A stretch of DNA of 64,000 nucleotides from Mucilaginibacter paludis DSM 18603 (lineage in GTDB: Bacteria > Bacteroidota > Bacteroidia > Sphingobacteriales > Sphingobacteriaceae): NCBI RefSeq assembly GCF_000166195.2, contig NZ_CM001403.1, forward strand, positions 6,032,432 through 6,096,431. The letters run 5' to 3'. The position numbers were made by a program, and so were the translations under genes. The notes under the pieces were generated by a model. That model was not told the DNA's origin. It did no database searches and saw only the letters and a list, made by a program, of their open reading frames with translations. Each line of letters starts with the position of its first letter. The stretch's first letter is position 1. Shown here piece after piece: positions 18,350-27,623 of this stretch.

Positions 18350-19420
18350 ATGAAGAGGAGGGATTTTATCCATAACGCGGCATTGGCTTCGGCATTAATG
18401 ATGCTGCCTCAACTGGATTTTGCAGGGGCATTAACGGAGGGTAAGGTTTCCGAATTTTCAAAAAAGCTGAAGCCGGTTGGCCGGGCCCTGGAGATGGATG
18501 GGTATTACATTTGGTGTAATAGTCCTATTGCCGGGCCGGATGGTAAAATTCACGTATTCTTTTCGCGCTGGGTGGCCAAAAAAAAGATGGGCGGCTGGAT
18601 CAATGGCTCCGAGATTTGCCATGCTATTGCAGATACGCCCGAATCGGAGTTTAAATATGTGGAAACCATCTTAAGCCCCCGCGGCCCCGGCTTTTGGGAT
18701 GCTACCACTTGTCATAATCCATTCATTACCCAATTGGATGGCTTGTATTGTTTGTTTTTTATGGGAAACTCCAATGGAAAAACAGATACTAAACGTATTG
18801 GACTGGCCACAGCGCCAACATTAAACGGTCCATGGACCCGGCCTGAGCAGCCTTTGCTATTACCCGGTCCTGCAGGTGCCTGGGATGATCATTGCACCAC
18901 AAATCCGGCCGTAGTGAAGCATAAGGGGAAGTACATGCTGTTTTATAAATCATGGAATACCAAAGAGTATGAGGAATCCACCGATCCGGTAATTAAAGGT
19001 AACCGTAAATATGGTTTGGCTGTGGCCGATCAATTGGAAGGGCCGTATACTAAATATATGGGCAACCCGGTAATTGATTTTTCGGGCAGGGGAGGTAACA
19101 AGCAAATGGAAGATGCCTTTGTGTGGATGGAGCATAATCATTTTAACATGATATGCCGGGATATGGGCATATTTAACCACGAATACGGCTTATTGATGAA
19201 TTCGAAAAATGGGTTTAAATGGAGCGAGCCCGAAATTGCCTATTACGATGCGCCACACTACATCCAGCAGCCCGAACCGCCGTCGTACTTAAAAAAGTAC
19301 GGACGTTTTGAGCGCCCGCAATTGCTTTTGCAGTATGGTAAGCCTACCTATTTGTTTACAGCATCACAGGGAGGCAAGTACATGACCTCTTCGTCCTTTA
19401 TATTCAAGATCAATAGTTAA
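18350..19420 (+). CDS. Five-bladed beta-propeller glycoside hydrolase-like protein (GH43/GH117 type)
   Basis: The product (356 residues) begins with MKRRDFIHNAALASALMMLP, which resembles a twin-arginine signal. The rest alternates short aspartate/histidine-bearing strands in the manner of GH43, GH117 and GH130 propellers: NSPIAGPDGKIHVFFSRW, DATTCHNPFI, HCTTNPAVVKHKGKYMLFYK, MEDAFVWMEHNHFNM and FERPQLLLQYGKPTYLF. I cannot assign the family with certainty. Location between the acetylesterases and a GH2 gene suggests it trims an RG-I side-chain sugar in the periplasm. A domain search against GH43, GH117 and DUF families would decide. Confidence 0.72.
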   Translation: MKRRDFIHNAALASALMMLPQLDFAGALTEGKVSEFSKKLKPVGRALEMDGYYIWCNSPIAGPDGKIHVFFSRWVAKKKMGGWINGSEICHAIADTPESEFKYVETILSPRGPGFWDATTCHNPFITQLDGLYCLFFMGNSNGKTDTKRIGLATAPTLNGPWTRPEQPLLLPGPAGAWDDHCTTNPAVVKHKGKYMLFYKSWNTKEYEESTDPVIKGNRKYGLAVADQLEGPYTKYMGNPVIDFSGRGGNKQMEDAFVWMEHNHFNMICRDMGIFNHEYGLLMNSKNGFKWSEPEIAYYDAPHYIQQPEPPSYLKKYGRFERPQLLLQYGKPTYLFTASQGGKYMTSSSFIFKINS

Positions 19421-19522
19421 TTGGCTCTAAAAAATCAGGATGCTACAGGATGATTATTTGATTTATATGCCCTATCATAGCACAAAATTGCTATCCCACG
19501 GCAATATCCAATTACACAACCT

Positions 19523-22504
19523 ATGCAAATAACGGTTTTAAGGTATTTAGTGATGTTTTTATTTGTGAACCTGGTTTTAGCCGGTGTAAGCAAAGGGGAT
19601 AATATTGACTCCGGTCGATTGAAACTTAACTTTAATCCCGGTTGGAAATTATACCATGGCGATACTACCGGGGCAGATCAACCGGGCTTTAATGATAGCC
19701 AATGGCAAAACATTACATTGCCACATGCATCTAATGAGGACGACGCCTTTAAACTTGATATCCATAACCTGAGTACAGGCATCTCCTGGTACCGCAAACA
19801 TTTTAAAATACCGGCTAAGTATAGTGATAAGAAGGTTTTTATCGAGTTTGAGGGGATACGGCAGGCGGGCGAGGTTTATCTGAATGGCGAATTTGTGGGC
19901 CGCTGCGAAAACGGGGTGATGGCTTTTGGATTTGATCTATCTAAATTCCTGAAATTTGGAGACCAGGAAAATGTAATGGCTGTAAGGTGCGATAACTCCT
20001 GGACGTATAGAGAAAAGGCGACCAATGCCGCTTACCATTGGAATAATGCTAACTTTTACGCCAACTACGGTGGTATTGCTAAAAATGTATACTTGCACTT
20101 TACAGATAAGCTTTACCAAACCTTACCTCTTTTTTCAACCCTGGGTACCACCGGCGTATATGTCTACGCCCAAAATTTCGATATCGGCGGGAAGCAGGCC
20201 ACAATAACAGCCGAGGCGCAGGTTAAAAATGAGTACCCTGTATCAAAAATAGTTCAGTACCAGGTGCGGGTGGAAGATTTAGGCGGAAAAACTATTAAAA
20301 CTATCGATGGTGTACAGGATAAACTGGCCCCCGGCGAGCTGAAAACTATTAAGGCCAGCGCCACTGTAAGCAATCTTAATTTTTGGAGTTGGGGCTATGG
20401 CTACCTCTATACAGTTTATACTATTTTAAAAGTTGACGGTAAAGTGGTAGACGTAGTAAAAACACGCACCGGTTTCCGCAAAACAGAGTTTGGTGATGGC
20501 ATGGTTAAGCTAAACGACAGGGCCATACAAATGCATGGCTATGCTCAGCGATCAACTAACGAGTGGCCTGCTATCGGTTTATCGGTGCCAGCCTGGATGA
20601 GCGATTTAAGTAACGGCATGATGGTAGAAAGCGGCGGTAACCTGGTTCGGTGGATGCACGTGACACCCTGGAAGCAGGATGTGGAATCGTGCGACAGGGT
20701 AGGGCTCATGCAATCCATGCCAGCGGGTGATGCCGAAGGCGATTCGCAGGGCAGGCAGTGGCAGCAACGTTTGGAGCTGATGCGCGATGCGATGATTTAC
20801 AACCGCAATAACCCGAGTATCCTTTTCTATGAATCGGGTAATAAAGGCGTAAGCGAAGCACACATGAAAGATATGAAAGCCATCCGCGATCAATATGATC
20901 CTTATGGTGGCCGGGCTTCGGGTTCGCGTGAAATGCTGGATAGTAAAGTTGCGGAGTATGGCGGCGAAATGCTATACATCAATAAAAGCGCTAAAGTTCC
21001 GCTTTGGGCGCACGAATATTCAAGGGATGAAGGCTTACGCTTGTATTGGGATGAGCTAAGTCCGCCATACCATAAAGACGGCGATGGCCCAAAACGTAAA
21101 GAAGAGCCTGGCCCTTATAATCACAACATGGATTCGTTTGCGCAGGAGGATGTTGCCCGCTGGTTTGATTACTGGCGCGAAAGGCCCGGAACAGGTAAAA
21201 GGGTAAGTTCGGGAGGCGTAAACATCGTTTTTTCTGATTCAAACACCCATTTTCGGGGAGAAGAGAATTATCGGGTGAGCGGAGAAGTTGATGCTTTACG
21301 GATAGCTAAAGATGCTTTTTATGCCCACCAGGTAATATGGAATGGTTGGGTTGATGTAGCTAACAATGGCAGTTATATTATAGGGCATTGGAACTATAAG
21401 AAAGGAATTAAAAAAAATGTGTATGTAGTTTCTGGCGGTGACCGGGTTGAGTTGCTGGTGAACGGAAAATCAAAGGGGTTTGGCGAGCAAAGCAACCGCT
21501 TTATGTTTACTTTTAAGGATATCGCCTGGGAACCTGGTACCATCAAAGCCATCAGCTATGATAGCAAAGGGACAAAGCTGAGCGAAGTTGAAAAGAAAAC
21601 AGCGGGTCAGGCGGTGTCGCTTAAGCTTACGGTACATACAGGCCCCAAAGGTTTAAAGGCCGACGGCGCAGATTTGGCTCTGGTTGATGTAGAAGTAGTA
21701 GACGCCCAGGGTAACCGATGCCCAACAGCATTAAGCAAGATAGATTTTTCGTTATCGGGCCCGGCAGAATGGCGCGGAGGTATAGCGCATGGGCAGCCGG
21801 ACAATTTTATACTTTCAAAAAGTTTGCCTGTGGCTGGCGGCATCAACCGGGTAATTATCCGTTCGTCACCACAAGCCGGGAAGATAACGCTGAACGCCCA
21901 ATCTGCCGGGTTAAAAGCCGCGACGATATCTTTTGATGCTAAACCGTTTGAGGTGAATGATGGTTTGGCAACTGATATTCCGGGTGCCGATTTAAAACCC
22001 GGGTTGGAACGGGGGCCTACACCTTCGGGTCCGTCGTATACGATAAGCCGCATCCCCATAACGGTGATGAGTGCAACTGCCGGATCTAACACTGCAGATG
22101 CCGAAAAAAGTTATGACGATAACGAATTAACCAGTTGGGTTAATGATGGCACGGTAAAAAATGCCTGGATAAAATACACTTTTGCTGACGAACAAACTGT
22201 TAACGAAGTAGTAATGAAACTGAATGGCTGGCGGACTAAAAAATACCCAATAAAAATTAGTATTGGCAACCAGGTAGTATATAGTGGCACCACTCCGCAA
22301 AGCCTGGGTTACGTTACTGTTCCGTTTAAGGCTGCCAAAGGCAATACCCTAACCATTGAACTGGCTGGTGCTACGGCTCAGCAAGATAACTTTGGCCTGG
22401 TAGAGGTAACGGGCAAAAAGGATGATGCTGGCAGCGTAGGCCTTGACCCGAAAGGAAAATCCGTCATAGGCATAAACGAGATTGAAATTTACCATAAACT
22501 ATAA
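19523..22504 (+). CDS. GH2-family protein with C-terminal discoidin-like module and altered acid/base motif
   Basis: Large secreted GH2 relative (993 residues). A signal peptide (VMFLFVNLVLAG) precedes the sugar-binding domain (FNPGWKLYHGDTTG, ISWYRKHFKIP), an Ig-like domain, the barrel (from LNDRAIQMHGYAQRST), a DUF4982-like segment (DRVELLVNGKSKGFGE), an Ig-like domain and a C-terminal F5/8-type-C (CBM32-like) module around AEKSYDDNELTSWV. The nucleophile is present in WAHEYSRD (Glu498). The usual Asn-Glu acid/base pair is replaced by Asn440-Lys441 in FYESGNKGV, with a glutamate three residues earlier (Glu437). This may be a subfamily with a shifted acid/base or an enzyme with different chemistry. 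A 102-base gap precedes it. Confidence 0.87.
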   Translation: MQITVLRYLVMFLFVNLVLAGVSKGDNIDSGRLKLNFNPGWKLYHGDTTGADQPGFNDSQWQNITLPHASNEDDAFKLDIHNLSTGISWYRKHFKIPAKYSDKKVFIEFEGIRQAGEVYLNGEFVGRCENGVMAFGFDLSKFLKFGDQENVMAVRCDNSWTYREKATNAAYHWNNANFYANYGGIAKNVYLHFTDKLYQTLPLFSTLGTTGVYVYAQNFDIGGKQATITAEAQVKNEYPVSKIVQYQVRVEDLGGKTIKTIDGVQDKLAPGELKTIKASATVSNLNFWSWGYGYLYTVYTILKVDGKVVDVVKTRTGFRKTEFGDGMVKLNDRAIQMHGYAQRSTNEWPAIGLSVPAWMSDLSNGMMVESGGNLVRWMHVTPWKQDVESCDRVGLMQSMPAGDAEGDSQGRQWQQRLELMRDAMIYNRNNPSILFYESGNKGVSEAHMKDMKAIRDQYDPYGGRASGSREMLDSKVAEYGGEMLYINKSAKVPLWAHEYSRDEGLRLYWDELSPPYHKDGDGPKRKEEPGPYNHNMDSFAQEDVARWFDYWRERPGTGKRVSSGGVNIVFSDSNTHFRGEENYRVSGEVDALRIAKDAFYAHQVIWNGWVDVANNGSYIIGHWNYKKGIKKNVYVVSGGDRVELLVNGKSKGFGEQSNRFMFTFKDIAWEPGTIKAISYDSKGTKLSEVEKKTAGQAVSLKLTVHTGPKGLKADGADLALVDVEVVDAQGNRCPTALSKIDFSLSGPAEWRGGIAHGQPDNFILSKSLPVAGGINRVIIRSSPQAGKITLNAQSAGLKAATISFDAKPFEVNDGLATDIPGADLKPGLERGPTPSGPSYTISRIPITVMSATAGSNTADAEKSYDDNELTSWVNDGTVKNAWIKYTFADEQTVNEVVMKLNGWRTKKYPIKISIGNQVVYSGTTPQSLGYVTVPFKAAKGNTLTIELAGATAQQDNFGLVEVTGKKDDAGSVGLDPKGKSVIGINEIEIYHKL

Positions 22505-22530
22505 TCAATTATCCTATAATACTATATCAA

Positions 22531-23700
22531 ATGAATAAACAGATTTTTGGATTTTCGCGCTTAGCACTGCTTGGTTTGGCCGTTACAGCCTCCACCTTAA
22601 CTGTACATGCGCAACAAGTGCCCGCTAAAAAGAAAATACTGGCCGATATGGAGTTAGCCAATAACTATTTTATGCAAAAATGGCCCGATGCAGGAGCGCC
22701 AGTTACCGTTAAAAATGCACAAGGAGTACCGGTTACCCGCAGCAGCGAATTATGGACCAGGGCTGTTTATTATGAGGGTTTAATGGCACTGTACCAGGTT
22801 GATCCGCAAAAAAAGTTTGTAGATTATGCTATTGATTGGTCGGAAAAACACAAATGGAGCCCTCGTGGTGCTGTTGATACAAAAAATGCGGACAACCAAT
22901 GCTGCGGACAAACTTACATCGATCTGTATAACCTGGACCCTAAGCCGGAACGGATTGAAAACATCAAAAAATGCATGGACCTGGTTATTGCCAGCGAAAA
23001 AAACAGCGACTGGACCTGGGTTGATGCCATACAAATGGGGATGCCTATTTTTGCAAAATTGGGGGTGATTTACAAGGATAATCCCCAATATTTCGAAAAA
23101 ATGTATGCCATGTACAATCACACCAAAACAATAGAAGGTGGTGGCCTATATAACACAACCGAACATTTGTGGTGGAGGGATAAAGATTTTGTTCCGCCCT
23201 ATAAAGAGCCTAATGGCGCCAATTGCTATTGGTCGCGCGGTAACGGGTGGGTTTACGCGGCCTTGGTACGGGTGTTAAGCATCATCCCTAAAAATGCCCC
23301 TCACCGGGCTGAATATCTGCAAACCTATTTAGAAATGACCAAAGCTATCGCACCCTTACAACGCACAGATGGCTACTGGAACGTAAGCTTGAAGGATTCG
23401 ACTCACTTTGGTGGTAAGGAGCTCACCGGCACCGCCCTATTTGTTTACGGTATGGCATGGGGCATTAACAACGGAGTAATTGAAAAGAAAACCTACCAGC
23501 CCATTATAGTAAAAGCCTGGAACGCTATGGCGAAATACTCGCTGCATCCCGAAGGCTTTTTAGGCTATGTACAGGGTACAGGCAAAGAGCCCAAGGATAG
23601 CCAACCGGTAACCTATACCCATATCCCCGATTTTGAGGACTACGGTTTGGGCTGTTATTTATTAGCCGGAAGCGAGTTAAGTAAATTGAGTAAAAAGTAG
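22531..23700 (+). CDS. GH105 unsaturated rhamnogalacturonyl hydrolase
   Basis: Removes the 4,5-unsaturated galacturonate that the PL11 lyase leaves at the non-reducing end, releasing it for catabolism. It is an (alpha/alpha)6 barrel protein of 389 residues with a signal peptide ending in VHAQQ. Family motifs are visible: WTRAVYYEGLMALY, DNQCCGQTYIDLY, WTWVDAIQMGMPIFAKLG (a conserved Asp region), YWSRGNGWVYAALVRVL, and HFGGKELTGTALFVYGMAWG. It lies 26 bases after the GH2 gene. The presence of a lyase and this hydrolase in one operon is the strongest evidence that RG-I is the target. Confidence 0.95.
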   Translation: MNKQIFGFSRLALLGLAVTASTLTVHAQQVPAKKKILADMELANNYFMQKWPDAGAPVTVKNAQGVPVTRSSELWTRAVYYEGLMALYQVDPQKKFVDYAIDWSEKHKWSPRGAVDTKNADNQCCGQTYIDLYNLDPKPERIENIKKCMDLVIASEKNSDWTWVDAIQMGMPIFAKLGVIYKDNPQYFEKMYAMYNHTKTIEGGGLYNTTEHLWWRDKDFVPPYKEPNGANCYWSRGNGWVYAALVRVLSIIPKNAPHRAEYLQTYLEMTKAIAPLQRTDGYWNVSLKDSTHFGGKELTGTALFVYGMAWGINNGVIEKKTYQPIIVKAWNAMAKYSLHPEGFLGYVQGTGKEPKDSQPVTYTHIPDFEDYGLGCYLLAGSELSKLSKK

Positions 23701-23773
23701 GGATTAAATTATCGTCATTGAGGATATTGGTATCAGACAAAAACAACCTTCCCCAGCTGTCTAATTAAATTAT

Positions 23774-23875
23774 CGTCATTGCGAGGAGGTACGACGAAGC
23801 AATCTCTACACTATACAGGGCGAACTTGCATAGCGGCTCTGCCTATGTAGAGATTGCTTCGTACCTCGCAATGAC
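23774..23875. repeat. Palindromic repeat of the GTCATTGCGAGG type, full copy
   Basis: CGTCATTGCGAGG at 23774-23786 and GAAGCAATCTCTACA at 23796-23810 are mirrored by TGTAGAGATTGCTTC (23846-23860) and CCTCGCAATGACG (23863-23875). The loop has ACTATACAGGGCGAA. The gap 23701-24016 holds this copy, a short ATCGTCATTGAGGATAT fragment to its left and the half copy to its right; no gene was seen. From memory, repeats with this core are widespread in several phyla. Confidence 0.9.
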
Positions 23876-23928
23876 GGCTGGATAAAGTTGTTTTTGTATG
23901 ATAACCAATAACTTAAGTAAGCGTTGTT

Positions 23929-23985
23929 ACGAGGAGGAATGACGAAGCAGTATCTACACTATACAGGGCGAGTATACGCAGCCGC
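23929..23985. repeat. Half copy of the GTCATTGCGAGG palindrome
   Basis: It carries ACGAGGAGGAATGACGAAGC, CTACACTATACAGGGCGA and CAGCCGCTCTGC, the left arm and loop of the same repeat, without the right arm. It ends about 30 bases before the GH31 start codon and may supply or disrupt its leader. Confidence 0.8.
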
Positions 23986-24016
23986 TCTGCACCAATTACA
24001 ATTATCACTAACCATT

Positions 24017-26461
24017 ATGAAGTATAAATATTTTTTTCTTTTACTAATCCTCCTCATCGCCGCAAAGGCAAATGCCCAAACCGGTATCGGAGCCAATAAG
24101 CTGGGTTATAAAAAATCGGGTAATGTCCTGATTTTTTCAAATGCCAATGGCGATGTCCGCTTAGAATTTTGCTCGCCATCCATGTTCAGGGTCAGGGCCA
24201 GCTGGACGCGTAAATTTGAGGATGATGAGCATTTAATGCAGGAAAATTATAGCTGGCCATCCGTTGATTATAAGGTAACCGATGCTAAGATAGCCTACGT
24301 GATCGAAACATCAGCCTTGATTATCACCATTGTTAAAACGCCTTTCAAGATCAGCGTTGTTAATCGACAAGGTATTTTACTCTCATCTGAATACATCGTT
24401 GGTGGCGGAATCAAACACACCGGCGATACCGTTAGCTGTACCAAAGATTTATTGCCCGATGAGCACTTTTTTGGTTTTGGCGAGCGTATGGATGTGATTG
24501 ACCAACGCAATAAACTGGTTAAACTGAATGTGGGCAGGGGCAAAAGCCGCGATAATCTTTTAGGCGCTTATAATATCCTGGAGGCTAATTACTGCCCTGT
24601 GCCTTTCTTTATGAGTACAAAAGGTTACGGTATTTTTCTGCATAACTCTTACGCTACAGAATGGGATATGGGCCACTCATCGCCACAGCGTTACTCATTT
24701 AAGGCAGCTGGCGGCGAGCTGGATTACTATTTTATTTACGGACCAGATTTTCCGTCAATTTTAGGCGGCTATACCTCCATAACCGGCAGAGCGCCTTTGT
24801 TACCGCGCTTTGCCTTCGGCCTGCACATGGGTACCTACAGCGGCGGCACCTGGGGGCACGAAGAGTTAACATCAGACCAATATGTGGTTGCCCTGGCCCG
24901 CAGAATGCGCCAGATGGGTATCCCTGTAGATATCTTCTTTTTAGACTCAACATGGCGCTTGTTTGGTACGGTAGGCGGAAAGGGTGCTACATCTTTTGAG
25001 TGGCGCGAAACCTTTAAAAACCCCAAGGCGATGTTTGATAGCTTGTACGCTATGCATTATAAAATGGTAGGGCTGCACATCAGGCCCAGGTTTGATAACG
25101 CTAATAAACTCAACCTGCTCGACCAGGCCCGGGCCCAGGGTTTTACCTATCCAGAAGATGGCAAGCCCGGCGAGTTCGTTAACTTTTTTGATCAGAAAGC
25201 TGTTGACTGGTGGTGGAACAATGGAGTGATGAGAGTGGGTGCCCTGGGTGCTAAATTTATCAAGACCGACGAAGGTAGCGCCTTTGGCGCTTTAGCCAAC
25301 GAGAGCGAAAATGTTGGGCCAACCGGGCCCGTGGTTCAAAAACTGCATAACGTATTCCCCTTGGCCTATGCTAAGGCACCTTACCTCAAATTTCAACAAC
25401 TCAACGGCTTTCGCGGTATGAACCAAACCCGCGAGGGCTATGCAGGTATCCAGCGTTATCCCTATATTTTTGCGGGCGATTGGCCCAGCGAGTGGCAGTA
25501 TTTTGCCCCGGTAATTAAGGCGGGCATTAACATCGGCCTTTCGGGAGTATCCGATTGGGCGCATTGTATGGGGGGCTTTGAGCACCTTGCCGATCCGGAA
25601 TTGTATATCCGTTGGACACAGTTTGGTTTCTTTAGCCCGATAGCGATGGTATTCGGGATGGATCACCCTGGTTACAAAGAACCCTGGGCTTATGGCGATG
25701 AGGCACTAAAGAATTTTAAAAAGTACGATCTGCTGCGTTATCGCCTGGTCCCTTATATTTACAGTAACTCATTCACTGCCTACCAAACCGGAGTGCCCTT
25801 AATGCGCTCCCTGGTATTGAATTACCAAAACGATCCGGAAGTTTACCAGGTGGCAGATCAGTATCTGTTTGGCAGTGAGATGATGGTTTGCCCGGTAACT
25901 ACCAAAGGCGCGCAAACCCGTACCATTTACTTCCCTGAAGGAACCTGGTATGATTACTGGACCGGGGAACAATTTACCGGCAGGCAGTACGTACACGTAT
26001 TAACGCCTTTGGATAAACTGCCCATTTACGTTAAGGCGGGAGCCATCATACCCATGCAGCCCGAAATGAAGTACATGGATGAGAAACCCGTTAACGATAT
26101 CACTTTAGATATTTTCCCCGGAAAAGCATCGTCATTTGATCTGTATGAAGATGATGGTTTGAGTTTAAAATACCAGGGCGGCGACTATGCCCTTGTGCAT
26201 ATTGCAACCAAGCCTACAACTGGTGGCATCATGCTGAGTATTTTAAAACCCCAAGGTAAGTATGTACCTTCAACTCATAGTTATTCAGCCAACATCCGCT
26301 GGAGCGGCAAAGCACCATCGGCGGTTATCGAAAATGGAAGGGTTTTGAGCCAGTTGGATAACGGCAATGCAGGTAGTTGGTATTATGATGCTGCAAATAA
26401 AGTGATTAAGGTTAAAACGATAGGAGATAACCGGGGTGATATACAGATTGAGGTGAAATAA
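24017..26461 (+). CDS. GH31 alpha-glycosidase (alpha-xylosidase/alpha-glucosidase type)
   Basis: Secreted exo-alpha-glycosidase (814 residues). The start at 24017 is chosen because it begins a clear signal peptide (YFFLLLILLIAAKANAQ). The frame is open further up to a TTG at 23924, but that part is repeat sequence. An N-terminal beta domain (LLPDEHFFGFGERMD) precedes the barrel. The nucleophile is Asp418 in FIKTDEGS and the acid/base Asp488 in FAGDWPSEW. The C-terminal beta domains (GTWYDYWTGEQFTG, LPIYVKAGAIIPMQP) are typical. The natural substrate in an RG-I locus could be a xylose, galactose or glucose decoration; this is not resolved. Palindromic repeats stand on both sides of the gene. 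Confidence 0.94.
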   Translation: MKYKYFFLLLILLIAAKANAQTGIGANKLGYKKSGNVLIFSNANGDVRLEFCSPSMFRVRASWTRKFEDDEHLMQENYSWPSVDYKVTDAKIAYVIETSALIITIVKTPFKISVVNRQGILLSSEYIVGGGIKHTGDTVSCTKDLLPDEHFFGFGERMDVIDQRNKLVKLNVGRGKSRDNLLGAYNILEANYCPVPFFMSTKGYGIFLHNSYATEWDMGHSSPQRYSFKAAGGELDYYFIYGPDFPSILGGYTSITGRAPLLPRFAFGLHMGTYSGGTWGHEELTSDQYVVALARRMRQMGIPVDIFFLDSTWRLFGTVGGKGATSFEWRETFKNPKAMFDSLYAMHYKMVGLHIRPRFDNANKLNLLDQARAQGFTYPEDGKPGEFVNFFDQKAVDWWWNNGVMRVGALGAKFIKTDEGSAFGALANESENVGPTGPVVQKLHNVFPLAYAKAPYLKFQQLNGFRGMNQTREGYAGIQRYPYIFAGDWPSEWQYFAPVIKAGINIGLSGVSDWAHCMGGFEHLADPELYIRWTQFGFFSPIAMVFGMDHPGYKEPWAYGDEALKNFKKYDLLRYRLVPYIYSNSFTAYQTGVPLMRSLVLNYQNDPEVYQVADQYLFGSEMMVCPVTTKGAQTRTIYFPEGTWYDYWTGEQFTGRQYVHVLTPLDKLPIYVKAGAIIPMQPEMKYMDEKPVNDITLDIFPGKASSFDLYEDDGLSLKYQGGDYALVHIATKPTTGGIMLSILKPQGKYVPSTHSYSANIRWSGKAPSAVIENGRVLSQLDNGNAGSWYYDAANKVIKVKTIGDNRGDIQIEVK

Positions 26462-26519
26462 TGTAGTTGGCGCGTGGAGAAGGTTGTTTTTGTTTGAGAA
26501 CCAATGACTTGAAAAAAAA

Positions 26520-26622
26520 CGTCATTGCGAGGAGGTAAGACGAAGCAATCTCTAAGCTTTACAGGGCGAACCTGCAGAGCCGCTCTGCCTATGCAGAGAT
26601 TGCTTCGTACCTCGCAATGACG
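26520..26622. repeat. Palindromic repeat of the GTCATTGCGAGG type, second full copy
   Basis: CGTCATTGCGAGG (26520-26532) and GAAGCAATCTCT are mirrored by AGAGATTGCTTCGTACCTCG and CAATGACG (ending 26622). It lies between GH31 and GH43 and has the same arms and ACAGGGCGAACCTGCA-type loop as the copy at 23.8 kb. Confidence 0.9.
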
Positions 26623-26677
26623 TGTGGATAAGAGCAATTGAATTAATATTAAAAAAATACAGATAGACGAAACAACA

Positions 26678-27607
26678 ATGAAAAGAATACTATTATCCAT
26701 CATCACAATCCTTACCTCCATCCAAACCTATGGACAGCAAAAAGACATTTACCTTTTTTGCTATTTTAAAAACAATGGACAGGATGGCTTGCACCTGGCT
26801 TACAGCAACGATGGATTGAAATGGCAGGCATTGAAGGGTGATAGTTCTTTTTTAAAACCGATGGTATCAAAGGACAAAATTATGCGCGACCCTTGTATTA
26901 TCCGCGGAGCGGATGGCTTGTTCCATATGGTTTGGACCGATAGCTGGACCGACCGGGGGATTGGTTACGCCAGCTCTAAGGATTTGATCCATTGGAGCGA
27001 GCAGGTGCAACTACCTGTGATGGAACATGAGCCTACCGCTCAAAACTGCTGGGCGCCCGAGATCACTTATGACGATGCTACCAAAACCTACATGATCTAT
27101 TGGGCTACCACCATCCCCAACAGATTTCCGCAACCAGATACATCTGCCGAAGGCAAAAAAAACAATCACCGCATTTATTATCAAACCACAAAAGATTTTA
27201 AAACTTACAGTGATACCAAATTGCTTTATGACGAAGGCTTTAGCGTGATTGACGCTACCATAGTGAAGGATGGGAAGCAATTTATGATGTTTTTAAAGGA
27301 TGAAACCAAATCGCCGGTGCAAAAAAATCTGCATATCGCGTATAGCAAAAAATTAACCGGCCCTTACAGCAAACCCACTGCTAAAATTACAGGCGATTAT
27401 TGGGCAGAGGGGCCAACCAGTTTTAAGATAGGGGATAAGTGGCTGGTATACTTTGATCGCTACCGCGAGCACCGGTATGGCGCCATCTCATCAACCGATT
27501 TAAGCCATTGGACGGATATCTCCAACCGGATTGATCTGCCCAAAGGCATCAGGCATGGTTCTATCTTAAAAATTACTCCGCAGGAGCTTACTGTATTGCA
27601 ACAATAA
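26678..27607 (+). CDS. GH43 family arabinosidase/xylosidase-like enzyme
   Basis: Secreted five-bladed propeller enzyme (309 residues) with a signal peptide ending TYGQQ (about residue 21). The three GH43 acidic residues are visible in order: the general base in IMRDPCIIRG, the pKa-tuning Asp in SVIDATIVK, and the general acid in WAEGPTSFK. CWAPEITYDDATKTYMIYWA is a typical second blade. It is the last gene of the pectin locus on this strand and faces purU. In an RG-I setting alpha-L-arabinofuranosidase activity is the most likely, beta-xylosidase the alternative. Confidence 0.9.
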   Translation: MKRILLSIITILTSIQTYGQQKDIYLFCYFKNNGQDGLHLAYSNDGLKWQALKGDSSFLKPMVSKDKIMRDPCIIRGADGLFHMVWTDSWTDRGIGYASSKDLIHWSEQVQLPVMEHEPTAQNCWAPEITYDDATKTYMIYWATTIPNRFPQPDTSAEGKKNNHRIYYQTTKDFKTYSDTKLLYDEGFSVIDATIVKDGKQFMMFLKDETKSPVQKNLHIAYSKKLTGPYSKPTAKITGDYWAEGPTSFKIGDKWLVYFDRYREHRYGAISSTDLSHWTDISNRIDLPKGIRHGSILKITPQELTVLQQ

Positions 27608-27623
27608 ACCGAATGGGTTTATT
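27603..27623. terminator. Possible bidirectional terminator between convergent genes
   Basis: AATAAACC (27603-27610) and GGTTTATT (27616-27623) form an 8-bp stem with a 5-nt loop. It contains the stop codons of both GH43 and purU. The stem is short and AT-rich, so efficiency is doubtful. Confidence 0.4.

Noticed and set aside
23924..24016. An N-terminal extension of the GH31 gene from a TTG.
   Set aside because: It is repeat sequence and would put the signal peptide 31 residues inside; the ATG at 24017 is a clean start.
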